Shown here: positions 7,846 to 14,306 of the stretch, piece after piece
Layout: each line of letters starts with the position of its first letter
How positions within the stretch are numbered: the stretch's first letter is position 1
The notes under the pieces: generated by a model
Database searches by the model: none
Told to the model about the DNA's origin: nothing
Seen by the model: only the letters and a program-made list of their open reading frames with translations
Program-made: the position numbers and the translations under genes
From: Methanobacterium sp.
Lineage (GTDB): Archaea > Methanobacteriota > Methanobacteria > Methanobacteriales > Methanobacteriaceae
DNA length: 14,474 bases
Direction of reading: 5' to 3'
Assembly: GCA_003162115.1 (NCBI GenBank)
Contig: PMMV01000093.1
Span: 12,149-26,622, forward strand

Positions 7846-9245
7846 TTAGTACCCCCTATAAGGCCATTTTTATCATTACTACATTTATTAACTTCTTTAA
7901 GTGCACTTAGAAGAGCTCCAGCTTTATCTTCACTTTCATAATATTCATCTTCGGGTACTGAATCGTGTACTATACCTGCCCCGGCTTGTATTTTGGCTTT
8001 GTTACCATTGCATACCATGGTTCGAATTGTAATTGCAAAATCTGCATTCCCATTTAAAGAGAAGTAACCTACTGCTCCTGCGTAAGGTCCTCGGGGTTTT
8101 TCTTCTAATTCCTTGATAATTTCCATGGCCCTTATCTTTGGTGCACCACTTAATGTACCTGCTGGAAACATTGCTTCGAAAGCATCAACGGCTGTTTTAT
8201 CACTTCGAAGTCTTCCCTGAACTCTTGATACAATGTGCTGTACATGTGAAAATTTCTTTACATCCATGTACTCTGGGACTGTTACGGTTCCAAATTCACT
8301 GACCTTTCCCAAATCATTTCTAGCAAGGTCAACGAGCATTAAATGTTCTGCCTTTTCCTTTTCATCTTCTAAAAGTTCTTTCATGAGTTTTTCATCTTCA
8401 CCCGGAGTTTTTCCTCTTTTATTTGTTCCTGCTATAGGAAAGGTTTCAACCATCCTATTTTCGACCCTGACAAGCATTTCCGGGCTTGAACCAATTATTT
8501 CCTGTTCTCCAATTTTTAAATGGTACATGTAGGGGGATGGGTTTATTTTTCGAAGAGTTTCATAGAATGAAAGCTTGTTACCCTTTAATTTGTATTCTTT
8601 GGCGTTTGAAATAACATTCTGGAATATTTCACCTGCCTTTATCCTTTCCTTGACTTCTAAAACCATGTTTTCATATTCATGTTTTGAGAAGTAGTGGTTT
8701 TTTTCTTTGTATTCAATGCCTTCGATCTCATTTCTTTCCCTTGAGATATGCTCTATCTCTTCGAGTCTGTTCTCGCCCAGTGTGACGTATTCGCACTTGT
8801 TACGGATTTTGTCAAATATTATTCCATCAAGAAACAGTCCGAACTCAAAGTCAGGCTCATTACCTGGTGTAAGCTGGATGGGTTGGAAGTGTCTTGCAGC
8901 CTCGTAGGATACATACCCCACTAAACCTCCCCTGAATCCTTTTTTTCCACTGGTATGGGATGTGAGTTTTCTGATCTCGTCAAAGGGATTTCTAACTTCA
9001 ATTTCCTCTTTTTGTCCATCCCTTTCTATCTCGAGCAGGTTACCCTTTGCCCTTAGAATGGCCACCGGTTTAAACCCTAAAACTGAGAATCTTGCAAGTC
9101 CACTGTCGCTTTCCATTGATTCTAATAGAAAAGTACTGGAGTAATTAGAGTATAAATTTTTAAATAATTCAAAAGGAGAATTGAATTTTAGATCGGTACT
9201 TTTAGGATCGTTTAATTTTATATTGTATTCGCCAAAAACATTCAC
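7842..9245 (-). CDS. trpE: Anthranilate synthase component I
   Basis: Converts chorismate and ammonia to anthranilate, the committed step of tryptophan synthesis. 467 residues with an N-terminal TrpE domain and a C-terminal chorismate-binding domain. The LLES motif at 40-43, part of the tryptophan feedback-inhibition site, is present. IAGTNKRGKTP (271-281), HLMLVDLARNDLG (301-313) and the later GTLSGAPKIRAMEI segment mark the active site. The start is unusual: GTG 9245 is the only credible in-frame start, with an in-frame TGA three codons upstream, and it lacks a nearby Shine-Dalgarno. The strong AAGGTGA at 9267-9261 is instead placed for an out-of-frame ATG at 9255 (see the leader ORF). First gene of the seven-gene operon. 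Confidence 0.96.
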   Translation of the reverse strand: MNVFGEYNIKLNDPKSTDLKFNSPFELFKNLYSNYSSTFLLESMESDSGLARFSVLGFKPVAILRAKGNLLEIERDGQKEEIEVRNPFDEIRKLTSHTSGKKGFRGGLVGYVSYEAARHFQPIQLTPGNEPDFEFGLFLDGIIFDKIRNKCEYVTLGENRLEEIEHISRERNEIEGIEYKEKNHYFSKHEYENMVLEVKERIKAGEIFQNVISNAKEYKLKGNKLSFYETLRKINPSPYMYHLKIGEQEIIGSSPEMLVRVENRMVETFPIAGTNKRGKTPGEDEKLMKELLEDEKEKAEHLMLVDLARNDLGKVSEFGTVTVPEYMDVKKFSHVQHIVSRVQGRLRSDKTAVDAFEAMFPAGTLSGAPKIRAMEIIKELEEKPRGPYAGAVGYFSLNGNADFAITIRTMVCNGNKAKIQAGAGIVHDSVPEDEYYESEDKAGALLSALKEVNKCSNDKNGLIGGTK

Positions 9246-9255
9246 TGCTGTTCAT
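9202..9255 (-). other. Candidate 17-codon leader ORF overlapping the trpE start
   Basis: ATG 9255 is preceded by AAGGTGA with 5-nt spacing, the best ribosome binding site in the trpE leader. It opens a frame different from trpE and encodes MNSSECFWRIQYKIKRS before TAA at 9204-9202. It has one Trp codon, TGG, at codon 8, and spans the trpE GTG start. It could be a regulatory leader peptide or a coupling device. Alternatively a one-base sequence error could hide a trpE start at 9255. No functional evidence is available. Confidence 0.35.
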
Positions 9256-9313
9256 AATTGTCACCTTAAATATTTGACTAAATTATTCTATACAAATATA
9301 ATACTTTAAAGTA

Positions 9314-9323
9314 CTATTTAAAG
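9314..9323 (-). promoter_or_regulatory. TATA box of the trp operon (PtrpE)
   Basis: On the - strand, CTTTAAATAG fits the archaeal TATA consensus. Transcription would be expected near 9290-9295, giving a leader of about 35-40 nt to the ATG at 9255 and about 45-50 nt to the trpE GTG. TRP-box-like elements lie on both sides (9330-9345 upstream, 9289-9299 near the expected start site), so bound TrpY could block TBP/TFB or polymerase. Confidence 0.55.
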
Positions 9324-9329
9324 CTTTAG

Positions 9330-9345
9330 CGTACAAATATGTACA
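9330..9345. promoter_or_regulatory. TrpY operator: paired TRP boxes CGTACA and TGTACA
   Basis: A perfect TGTACA palindrome at 9340-9345 and a one-mismatch copy CGTACA at 9330-9335 are spaced 10 bp start to start, one helical turn. TGTACA is the TRP-box consensus bound by TrpY in Methanothermobacter. The pair sits between the two divergent TATA boxes, immediately upstream of the trpY TATA box. A weaker TATACA at 9289-9294 lies near the expected trpE start site. Confidence 0.7.
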
Positions 9346-9349
9346 TAGA

Positions 9350-9357
9350 TTTATATA
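9350..9357 (+). promoter_or_regulatory. TATA box of trpY
   Basis: TTTATATA lies 32-39 bp upstream of the trpY ATG at 9389, predicting a start site near 9380 and a very short leader carrying GTGAGATC. A TRP box abuts its upstream edge and an inverted TACAAATAT overlaps its downstream edge, consistent with autorepression. Confidence 0.6.
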
Positions 9358-9388
9358 TTTGTATCTTCATATAGTTGATTGTGAGATC

Positions 9389-9892
9389 ATGTGGGACAGA
9401 ATAAAACATAAATTCAAAAAATTCCCTGCACGGATGGCCGTTGCAAGGAAGATTGTTGAACTTGGACTGAGGGTAGGAGAAACAGGCAAAATATACTGTG
9501 ATAATGTAGAGATTAGCGATGTGGCTCTTGCAAGGTCGGTAGGAGTTGACCGAAGAACCATAAAATCAACGGTAGATGTGATACTTGGAGATCCTCAGCT
9601 TTCTGGCGTTTTTCAAAATATATTTCCAGCAGGCACTCTACTAAAAAATGTAGCTAAAAATCTTGGATTCGGAGTGGTTGAAATTGAGGCCGAAGCCGGG
9701 AATGCAGGAATACTGGCCAGATCGACCGAACTGATTTCCATTGAGGGTATAAGTATAAGACAGGCCCATGCAGGAGATCCAGAACTTGAAGAAAACCCTA
9801 AACTCACCCTAATAACTGAAAAACCTATTAAAGGTGAGCTAATAAATGAATTTTTAAATATTCCCGGAGTGAAAAGGGTTTCAATCTATTAG
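9389..9892 (+). CDS. trpY: TrpY, tryptophan-responsive transcriptional regulator (HTH plus ACT)
   Basis: Predicted repressor of the divergent trp operon and of itself. From ATG 9389 (MWDRIKHKFKKFP) the protein has 167 residues. A helix-turn-helix lies at about 42-63 (EISDVALARSVGVDRRTIKST); the region after about 97 (VVEIEAEAGNAGILA to the C-terminus) has the pattern of an ACT domain, the amino-acid-sensing fold. In Methanothermobacter, TrpY binds TGTACA TRP boxes, represses its own gene alone and the trp operon with tryptophan. The same architecture, divergence and boxes are seen here. An upstream TTG at 9359 is in frame, but it overlaps the TATA/operator region and has no ribosome binding site, so ATG 9389 with GTGA at 9381-9384 is preferred. 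Confidence 0.92.
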   Translation: MWDRIKHKFKKFPARMAVARKIVELGLRVGETGKIYCDNVEISDVALARSVGVDRRTIKSTVDVILGDPQLSGVFQNIFPAGTLLKNVAKNLGFGVVEIEAEAGNAGILARSTELISIEGISIRQAHAGDPELEENPKLTLITEKPIKGELINEFLNIPGVKRVSIY

Positions 9893-9897
9893 TAAAA

Positions 9898-9921
9898 TAA
9901 GATTGTTTAATTCTAATCTTA
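9898..9921 (+). terminator. Inverted repeat after trpY
   Basis: TAAGATT (9898-9904) and AATCTTA (9915-9921) can form a 7-bp stem with a 10-nt loop just 6 bp after the trpY stop codon. No T-run follows directly on this strand, so it may be an RNA-end stabiliser or part of a bidirectional terminator. Confidence 0.3.
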
Positions 9922-9934
9922 CAATAATCATAGT

Positions 9935-9951
9935 AAAAAATTAAAAAAAAA
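9935..9951 (-). terminator. T-run terminator after hypC
   Basis: On the - strand, T9 (9951-9943), AA and T6 (9940-9935) begin immediately after the hypC stop codon. It is the longest T-rich tract in this convergent gap and a good archaeal terminator candidate. Confidence 0.5.
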
Positions 9952-10203
9952 TTATGATAAATTTTTTAACTCATTATCTTCTTCATCAAGAACCTTTAAG
10001 AGCTCATCCCATGCTTCAAGTGATTCTTTAGCTTCTTTATCTGTTAAAACTTCTATGGCATAACCTGAATGTACAAGAACGTAAGTGCCTACTTCTAAGT
10101 CTCCAACTAAATCCAATTTGGCCTGCTGCCTTACTCCTCCAAAGTCAACCGTAGCCACTTTGTCTGTGATATCAATTATTTGTGCTGGTGCTGCAATACA
10201 CAT
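9952..10203 (-). CDS. hypC: HypC/HupF-family [NiFe]-hydrogenase maturation chaperone
   Basis: 83 residues, the family's usual size. It begins MCIAAPAQI, with the essential N-terminal cysteine (C2) that becomes residue 1 or 2 in the working protein, and has the OB-fold segment VATVDFGGV and the GTYVLVHSGYAIEVL signature. HypC works with HypD to carry the Fe(CN)2CO unit from its assembly site to the hydrogenase large subunit precursor. The last ~25 residues are acidic and helical. ATG 10203 has AGGAGT upstream at 10218-10213. It stands alone here, convergent with trpY and divergent from the flavoprotein gene, with no other hyp gene in the window. It would serve the several [NiFe] hydrogenases expected in a hydrogenotrophic methanogen. 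Confidence 0.95.
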   Translation of the reverse strand: MCIAAPAQIIDITDKVATVDFGGVRQQAKLDLVGDLEVGTYVLVHSGYAIEVLTDKEAKESLEAWDELLKVLDEEDNELKNLS

Positions 10204-10371
10204 ATCAATCTACTCCTTTAACTTGATGCTCAAAAATTCATATAATATGATTATTGTATATTTTAAATCGAAGGTTTCAGAATACTTTGTAATATTTTAA
10301 ACATCGAATTAATTTAATAGTTTTATTATGTGCTTTAACCATATAAACAATATGTTCTGGAGGAAATTATT

Positions 10372-11655
10372 ATGAAATTGGTAGTTGTAGGTGGTGGATC
10401 AGCAGGTAGAACAGCTTCGATAGAAGCAGCACAAATTGGTGAAAACGTTACCCTAATAGAGATGGATGAAATCGGGGGAAAATGTCTTAACACCGGATGT
10501 ATGGTCATTTGTGGTTTAAACGACGTTGCTAGATTCTCAAAAAATGCCCAAAAATTCAATCAGACAGGAATCACCAATGTTAACCCCAAAATAGACTTTG
10601 AAAAGGTAGCAGAAGGAATTAAAAATACAACTGCTAAAATAAGGGGAGTTATTAGTTCTGAAACAAGAAAAGCTGGAGTTAATATTGTTAGAGGTAATGC
10701 TAAAATTGCAGAAGGATTTGTAATCGTAGATGGTAAAGATTATCCCTACGACAAGCTGATAATAGCCACAGGCTCACACGCATTTATTCCACCATTAAAG
10801 GGTGTAGAATATGCTAAAACATATAAAGATATATTGGAATATAAAGAAGTCCCAGAAAAGATGATCATAGTAGGAAGCGGGACAATAGCAACCGAATTAG
10901 CAGGTGTATTCTCTCTAATGGGCACTAAGGTCCATATACTCTGCAGGAGTACTTTTTTAAAGGATGTAGACTCAGATATCAGGACTTATATCAAAGAGAA
11001 GCTCCTTAAAGATGTTGAGATCCTAGAAAACATTCCTGTAACAGAAATTTATCCTGATGGAGTCTTAACAAAATCAGGACGTTTTACAGGTGAGGTAATT
11101 CTCGCAGTAGGCATGAATCCAAACTCAGAACTTGCGAAGGATCTAGTAGAATTAGGGAAAAAAGGGGAAATAGTTGTAAATAAAAGGATGGAAACCAGCC
11201 AAAAAGATATCTACGCAGCTGGAGATGTTGTTGGAGGTATCGGAACAACCCCCGTAGCTAGGATGGAAGGTGTTGTTGCAGCTCGTAATGCTTGTGGAAT
11301 TGCAGCAGAAGTGGATTACAGTTTCATACCCTCATCAATATCACTTTATTATGATGTAAGTTTTATAAAAACCAATGAAGAAGGAATTAATGGACAAATA
11401 CCAGGCTCAGCAGGTCCAGGAGCATTTTGGAACGTCCTTGATCGTGAAACAGGATTTACTAAAGCCGTTGTAGACGAAAATGGTGAAATTAAAGGTGTCT
11501 CTTCAATATCCCCATCTGCCCGTACTGTAATTGCCTACATGTCCAAATTTATGAGGGATGGTTATAAAACCTATGATTTCGATAATTTCATTGAAGCTCA
11601 TCCCTCCACCGATGCAGTTTATAAATTAATGCGGTTCTTCTCAAAGTTTGGATAA
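10372..11655 (+). CDS. FAD-dependent pyridine nucleotide-disulfide oxidoreductase with altered active-site loop
   Basis: 427 residues. The N-terminal FAD Rossmann motif is VVGGGSAGRTASIEA (6-20) with E30 at the end of strand 2. The two redox cysteines C38 and C43 sit in GGKCLNTGC, as in dihydrolipoamide dehydrogenase and glutathione or mercuric reductases. After C43 the usual IPSK is replaced by MVIC, so the conserved lysine is lost and a third cysteine (C47) gained. An IIATGS motif (130-135) and a second Rossmann motif GSGTIATE (168-175) follow; strand 2 of that domain ends in CRST rather than an acidic residue, hinting at NADPH. DIYAAGDVVGG marks the second FAD motif, and H410-P411 near the C-terminus matches the catalytic His-Pro of the dimer interface. 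TGGAGG at 10358-10363 fits ATG 10372. Substrate unknown. Confidence 0.82.
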   Translation: MKLVVVGGGSAGRTASIEAAQIGENVTLIEMDEIGGKCLNTGCMVICGLNDVARFSKNAQKFNQTGITNVNPKIDFEKVAEGIKNTTAKIRGVISSETRKAGVNIVRGNAKIAEGFVIVDGKDYPYDKLIIATGSHAFIPPLKGVEYAKTYKDILEYKEVPEKMIIVGSGTIATELAGVFSLMGTKVHILCRSTFLKDVDSDIRTYIKEKLLKDVEILENIPVTEIYPDGVLTKSGRFTGEVILAVGMNPNSELAKDLVELGKKGEIVVNKRMETSQKDIYAAGDVVGGIGTTPVARMEGVVAARNACGIAAEVDYSFIPSSISLYYDVSFIKTNEEGINGQIPGSAGPGAFWNVLDRETGFTKAVVDENGEIKGVSSISPSARTVIAYMSKFMRDGYKTYDFDNFIEAHPSTDAVYKLMRFFSKFG

Positions 11656-11695
11656 AATTTAAATTTAGTAAAATAGAGACATTTTAGGTGATGAA

Positions 11696-12328
11696 ATGAA
11701 TGAAAAAGAATCTTTTAATAATAAACCTTCAATTAAACCATTCTCTGAAGTTACCATATTCCACGGCCATATTTGTCCAGGTTCAGCCATAGGATACAAA
11801 GCTGCTAATGCGGGATTAAACGAACTTAAATCAAGTATATCTGAAGATGAGGAGATTGTTGCTGTTGTTGAAAACGATAGCTGCGCAGTTGATGCTGTGC
11901 AGGTACTTACTGGTTGTACATTTGGTAAGGGAAATTTGGTATTTAAGGATCATGGAAAACAGGTTTACACTTTCATTAACAGAAATACTAACGATGCTGT
12001 AAGGGTATCATTAAACGATTCATTTAGTGTTGATACGCTGGCACCTCAACTAGGCAAACGTCGGGCTCTTGTAAATTCTGGAGTAGCAACAGAACTTGAA
12101 AAGGCTGATTTAAAACAGATGACTGTAGAAGTTTCTGAAGAGATCCTTGATATTCCCAACAGTAAAATGTTCCATATAGAACACGTAGAAGTGGATTTAC
12201 CTGAGAAAGCCAAAATATACAAATCCGTTAAATGTTCAGAATGTGGTGAAATGGTTTCAGAACATCGATCTAGAGTTAGAAATGGAAAAATAATATGTAT
12301 ACCCTGTTTTGGAGATGTTAATAAATAA
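11696..12328 (+). CDS. FmdE-family protein with C-terminal zinc ribbon
   Basis: 210 residues. The FmdE core covers about residues 15-165: FHGHICPG (H23, H25, C27), END-x-CAVDAVQ (C63, D66) and GCTFGKGNL (C74). In FmdE-family structures equivalent His/Cys residues form a metal site. A separate zinc ribbon closes the protein: C180-x2-C183 and C201-x2-C204. FmdE proteins were named after formylmethanofuran dehydrogenase operons of methanogens, but many members are not enzyme subunits and their role is unproven. ATG 11696 follows AGGTGAT (11686-11692) closely. It lies 40 bp after the flavoprotein gene on the same strand, so the two are probably co-transcribed, suggesting a redox or metal-handling partnership. 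Confidence 0.9.
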   Translation: MNEKESFNNKPSIKPFSEVTIFHGHICPGSAIGYKAANAGLNELKSSISEDEEIVAVVENDSCAVDAVQVLTGCTFGKGNLVFKDHGKQVYTFINRNTNDAVRVSLNDSFSVDTLAPQLGKRRALVNSGVATELEKADLKQMTVEVSEEILDIPNSKMFHIEHVEVDLPEKAKIYKSVKCSECGEMVSEHRSRVRNGKIICIPCFGDVNK

Positions 12329-12407
12329 TATTTCATACATACATATGTTTTAAATAAATTTTTATATTATTTCTAAATTGTAAAATCATAACAGATTTAA
12401 AAATAAA

Positions 12408-13460
12408 TTACTTATTCTGTTTTGCACGGTCACATATTATCTTTGCAATCTTGTCAGAGGATTTTAAAACATCTTCACCGTATTTTACAGCACATTGGTT
12501 CATTCTGTCCATATTTGAAAATGCACATTCGATAGTATCTTCCAAATTTTCCAGTTCGCTTTCGAGTACTGCTCCCTTAAAAACTGCGGCAAGGTTATGA
12601 TAACGGCCGTATTTAACCCCAAGAAGTGCAACAACTGGAATTCCCCATGCCATAGCCTCATGTATCATCATTCCATCATCTGTAACTACTGCAAGATCCA
12701 CAATTTTATAAAGATCATTTATCCAGTCTATATATCCCAGGTAAATTAGATTAGAATTCTCAAAATACTTCATGTACTCTTCTTCGAGTGGATCCCCAAC
12801 AACTAGAATGTTAGCGTTTATCCTTCCCCTTCCAAGATTAGATGCTGCAATTGCCATCTTTTCAAATAGTGTTGATCCTGATGATAGGAGTATGGTTTTA
12901 ATATTTTTATCATATGCCTCTGGCATGTGCTTGAGGGCATTATCCCTGTCACCAACTATTATTTCTGGGTTTACAGGAGAGTATGCCTTATGAATATTTT
13001 TATCCTTCAAATCCAACTGGAAAAGATTAGATTCAGGAAGCGCAACTGTAGTTGTTATTCTTGTACATACCTTTGCATCGGCAGGTGTTATCAAAACACC
13101 AACAGACTTTATGTTAGCAAGCTTGGCTGCAAGACATCCTACAACAGCACCTCCACCAATAACCCCAATAACAATGTCTGGACGGATCTTCCTACATAAT
13201 CTAGCTGTTTCTATTGCAGCCTTAGTCGTCTTTAAACCTGCATTTACAAGTGTCTTTTTAGTTGCAGCATGTCCTCCCGCTTGAGGAATGCTGGTTTTAT
13301 ACCATTCAATTCCATTCTTTTTAAATAATAAACCCGGTGCGTCGTGATCTAGTACAAATTCACACTCAAATCCATACTTTGACAACGCTTTTGCAATATT
13401 GAGCGCTGTAACAGCATCCCCTCCTATACCTCTACCCGTAACAACGAATAATGCCTTCAT
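12408..13460 (-). CDS. MurG-like GT-B glycosyltransferase (family 28 type)
   Basis: 350 residues with two Rossmann-like halves. The N-half begins MKALFVVTGRGIGGD with a glycine-rich loop (9-14), then has IGGGAVVGCLAA (101-112), matching the acceptor-side glycines of MurG. The C-half has LLSSGST (191-197), a DLAVVTDDGMMIHEAMAWGIPVV block (about 255-277) with E268 at the place of the conserved nucleotide-sugar-binding glutamate, and H288-N289 matching the HQ..NA segment. MurG-type enzymes transfer GlcNAc from UDP-GlcNAc to a lipid-linked acceptor. In a Methanobacteriales genome the natural guess is pseudomurein or another cell-envelope glycan, but the acceptor cannot be deduced. No signal peptide is seen. 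ATG 13460 has AGGTGAT at 13472-13466. It is a single gene, convergent with the FmdE gene. Confidence 0.78.
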   Translation of the reverse strand: MKALFVVTGRGIGGDAVTALNIAKALSKYGFECEFVLDHDAPGLLFKKNGIEWYKTSIPQAGGHAATKKTLVNAGLKTTKAAIETARLCRKIRPDIVIGVIGGGAVVGCLAAKLANIKSVGVLITPADAKVCTRITTTVALPESNLFQLDLKDKNIHKAYSPVNPEIIVGDRDNALKHMPEAYDKNIKTILLSSGSTLFEKMAIAASNLGRGRINANILVVGDPLEEEYMKYFENSNLIYLGYIDWINDLYKIVDLAVVTDDGMMIHEAMAWGIPVVALLGVKYGRYHNLAAVFKGAVLESELENLEDTIECAFSNMDRMNQCAVKYGEDVLKSSDKIAKIICDRAKQNK

Positions 13461-13784
13461 TTAATCACCTTTAAGTATAATTGTGTATTTTTCTTAACTA
13501 AAACTTTGATAACAGATTTTAAAATAATCTTAAATTAACCATTTTATTAAAGTGAGTTGTGCTTACTTAATAAAATTTCACTATATGTTATTTTTTTTGT
13601 TTATCTACTTTGCATTGTTAAGCTGTTATCAAATATCTCCATATTTAAATTTGATTATTATCCAGATAGTCTATTAATAGAATCAAAAAAACAAAATTAA
13701 TTTAGTATATTAGTCTAAGAATAAAAATAGGGATTATGTAGTGGTACAAAAGACTCTGGTGAAAAAAATTGGAAAATCAAAAAA
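13461..13784. other. Gene-free stretch with palindromic repeats
   Basis: About 320 bp, strongly AT-rich, without a credible coding frame on either strand. It holds the ribosome binding site and presumably the promoter of the MurG-like gene at its left end, an inverted-repeat structure at 13505-13633 (separate entry), a T8 run near 13590-13597, and the leader of the decayed ABC ATPase remnant at its right end. Confidence 0.6.
13505..13633. repeat. 129-bp element with 11-bp inverted ends and internal hairpin
   Basis: TTTGATAACAG at 13505-13515 is the exact reverse complement of CTGTTATCAAA at 13623-13633. Between them ATTTTATTAAAGTGAG (13541-13556) and CTTACTTAATAAAAT (13562-13576) form a hairpin with a 5-nt loop, 10 perfect bp at its base and one bulge. 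The layout resembles a small non-autonomous element, but no clear target-site duplication flanks it, and A/T palindromes are common here. Confidence 0.4.
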
Positions 13785-13949
13785 ATGTTATCAAACATCC
13801 TCTCATTAACTAAAAAATTTGGAAATTTTACTGTGATCGACAATTTAAATCTTAATATTCGAAAAAGAGAAATATATGGGTTATTAGGACCAAACGGGGC
13901 GGGTAAAACCACTACCATTCGACTGTAATGCGGCCTTATAAAATATGGT
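13785..13949 (+). pseudogene. ABC transporter ATPase, N-terminal fragment with nonsense codon
   Basis: From ATG 13785 the frame reads as the start of an ABC ATPase: [16 protein letters not shown], then a perfect Walker A stretch [16 protein letters not shown], then TAA (13926-13928), then CGLIKYG in the same frame. In intact relatives the text here is commonly RLLCGLIKP, so TAA most simply replaces a leucine codon (TTA to TAA). After about 13949 similarity to ABC ATPases stops: the Q-loop, signature motif and Walker B are all absent. About 55 of an expected 220-300 residues remain. The fragment is joined directly to a permease fragment. Confidence 0.8.
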
Positions 13950-14258
13950 CAGTGGAATCATTTATACTCGGCTTTTTTAATATCTTACGATCTTGATAAG
14001 TTTAAATACATCGCCACCCTTGCAGCTATTGCCGTGATAATTGACTTGACCAGAATTCCTATATACTTAACTAATAATCTCCTAGAACCCCAGTATTATA
14101 TTTATATACCCATACTGGTTGTTTTAGGCATCATAGGTTCTTATATTGGTAAAAGAATTGTTGTTTTCATTCCACAGGATGTTTTTAAAAAGGTTGTTCT
14201 GGTTGCCATTGGATTTGCAAGCTTGGTGTTGATCTTGGGAGGTCTTAAAATTATTTAA
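13950..14258 (+). pseudogene. TauE/SafE-type (TSUP) permease, C-terminal fragment
   Basis: In the same frame as the ABC remnant, from about 13962 the translation resembles the C-terminal third of a sulfite exporter TauE/SafE-family permease: LDKFKYIATLAAIAVIIDLTRIP, two further hydrophobic segments, then GSYIGKRIVVFIPQDVFKKVV and a last membrane helix ending at TAA 14256-14258. The family is usually about 250 residues; the N-terminal part is missing. The only start-like codon late in the frame (GTG 14034) falls inside a conserved segment and lacks a ribosome binding site, so I read it as a remnant. It points to a deletion that fused two unrelated genes. Confidence 0.7.
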
Positions 14259-14306
14259 TATAATAGTACTTGATAAATTTTACAGATAACTCCTATAAGG
14301 TTGATA

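Larger units (their letters stand above)
9291..9363. repeat. Three copies of TACAAATAT in the trp control region
   Basis: The 9-mer TACAAATAT occurs as direct copies at 9291-9299 and 9332-9340 (41 bp apart, about four helical turns) and as an inverted copy at 9355-9363. Each contains or overlaps a TRP-box-like (T/G)(A/T)TACA core. Together they flank both TATA boxes, so they look like an extended TrpY operator array rather than chance repeats. Confidence 0.6.

Noticed and set aside
9359..9388. TTG 9359 as the trpY start, adding 10 residues
   Set aside because: It overlaps the TATA/operator region, would need transcription from further upstream, and lacks a ribosome binding site; ATG 9389 gives the family-typical MWDR start.
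8239..11920. Further TGTACA hexamers at 8239-8244 (in trpE), 10070-10075 (in hypC) and 11915-11920 (in the FmdE gene)
   Set aside because: They lie inside coding sequence, isolated, without the TACAAATAT context or a nearby promoter; a 6-mer is expected several times by chance in this length.
13715..13918. Open frame on the - strand opposite the ABC fragment
   Set aside because: Its apparent N-terminus is the antisense of the Walker A coding stretch; a shadow frame.
14034..14258. A separate 74-residue membrane protein starting at GTG 14034
   Set aside because: The same frame continues upstream with permease-like sequence and the GTG lies inside a conserved segment with no ribosome binding site, so it is part of the pseudogene remnant.
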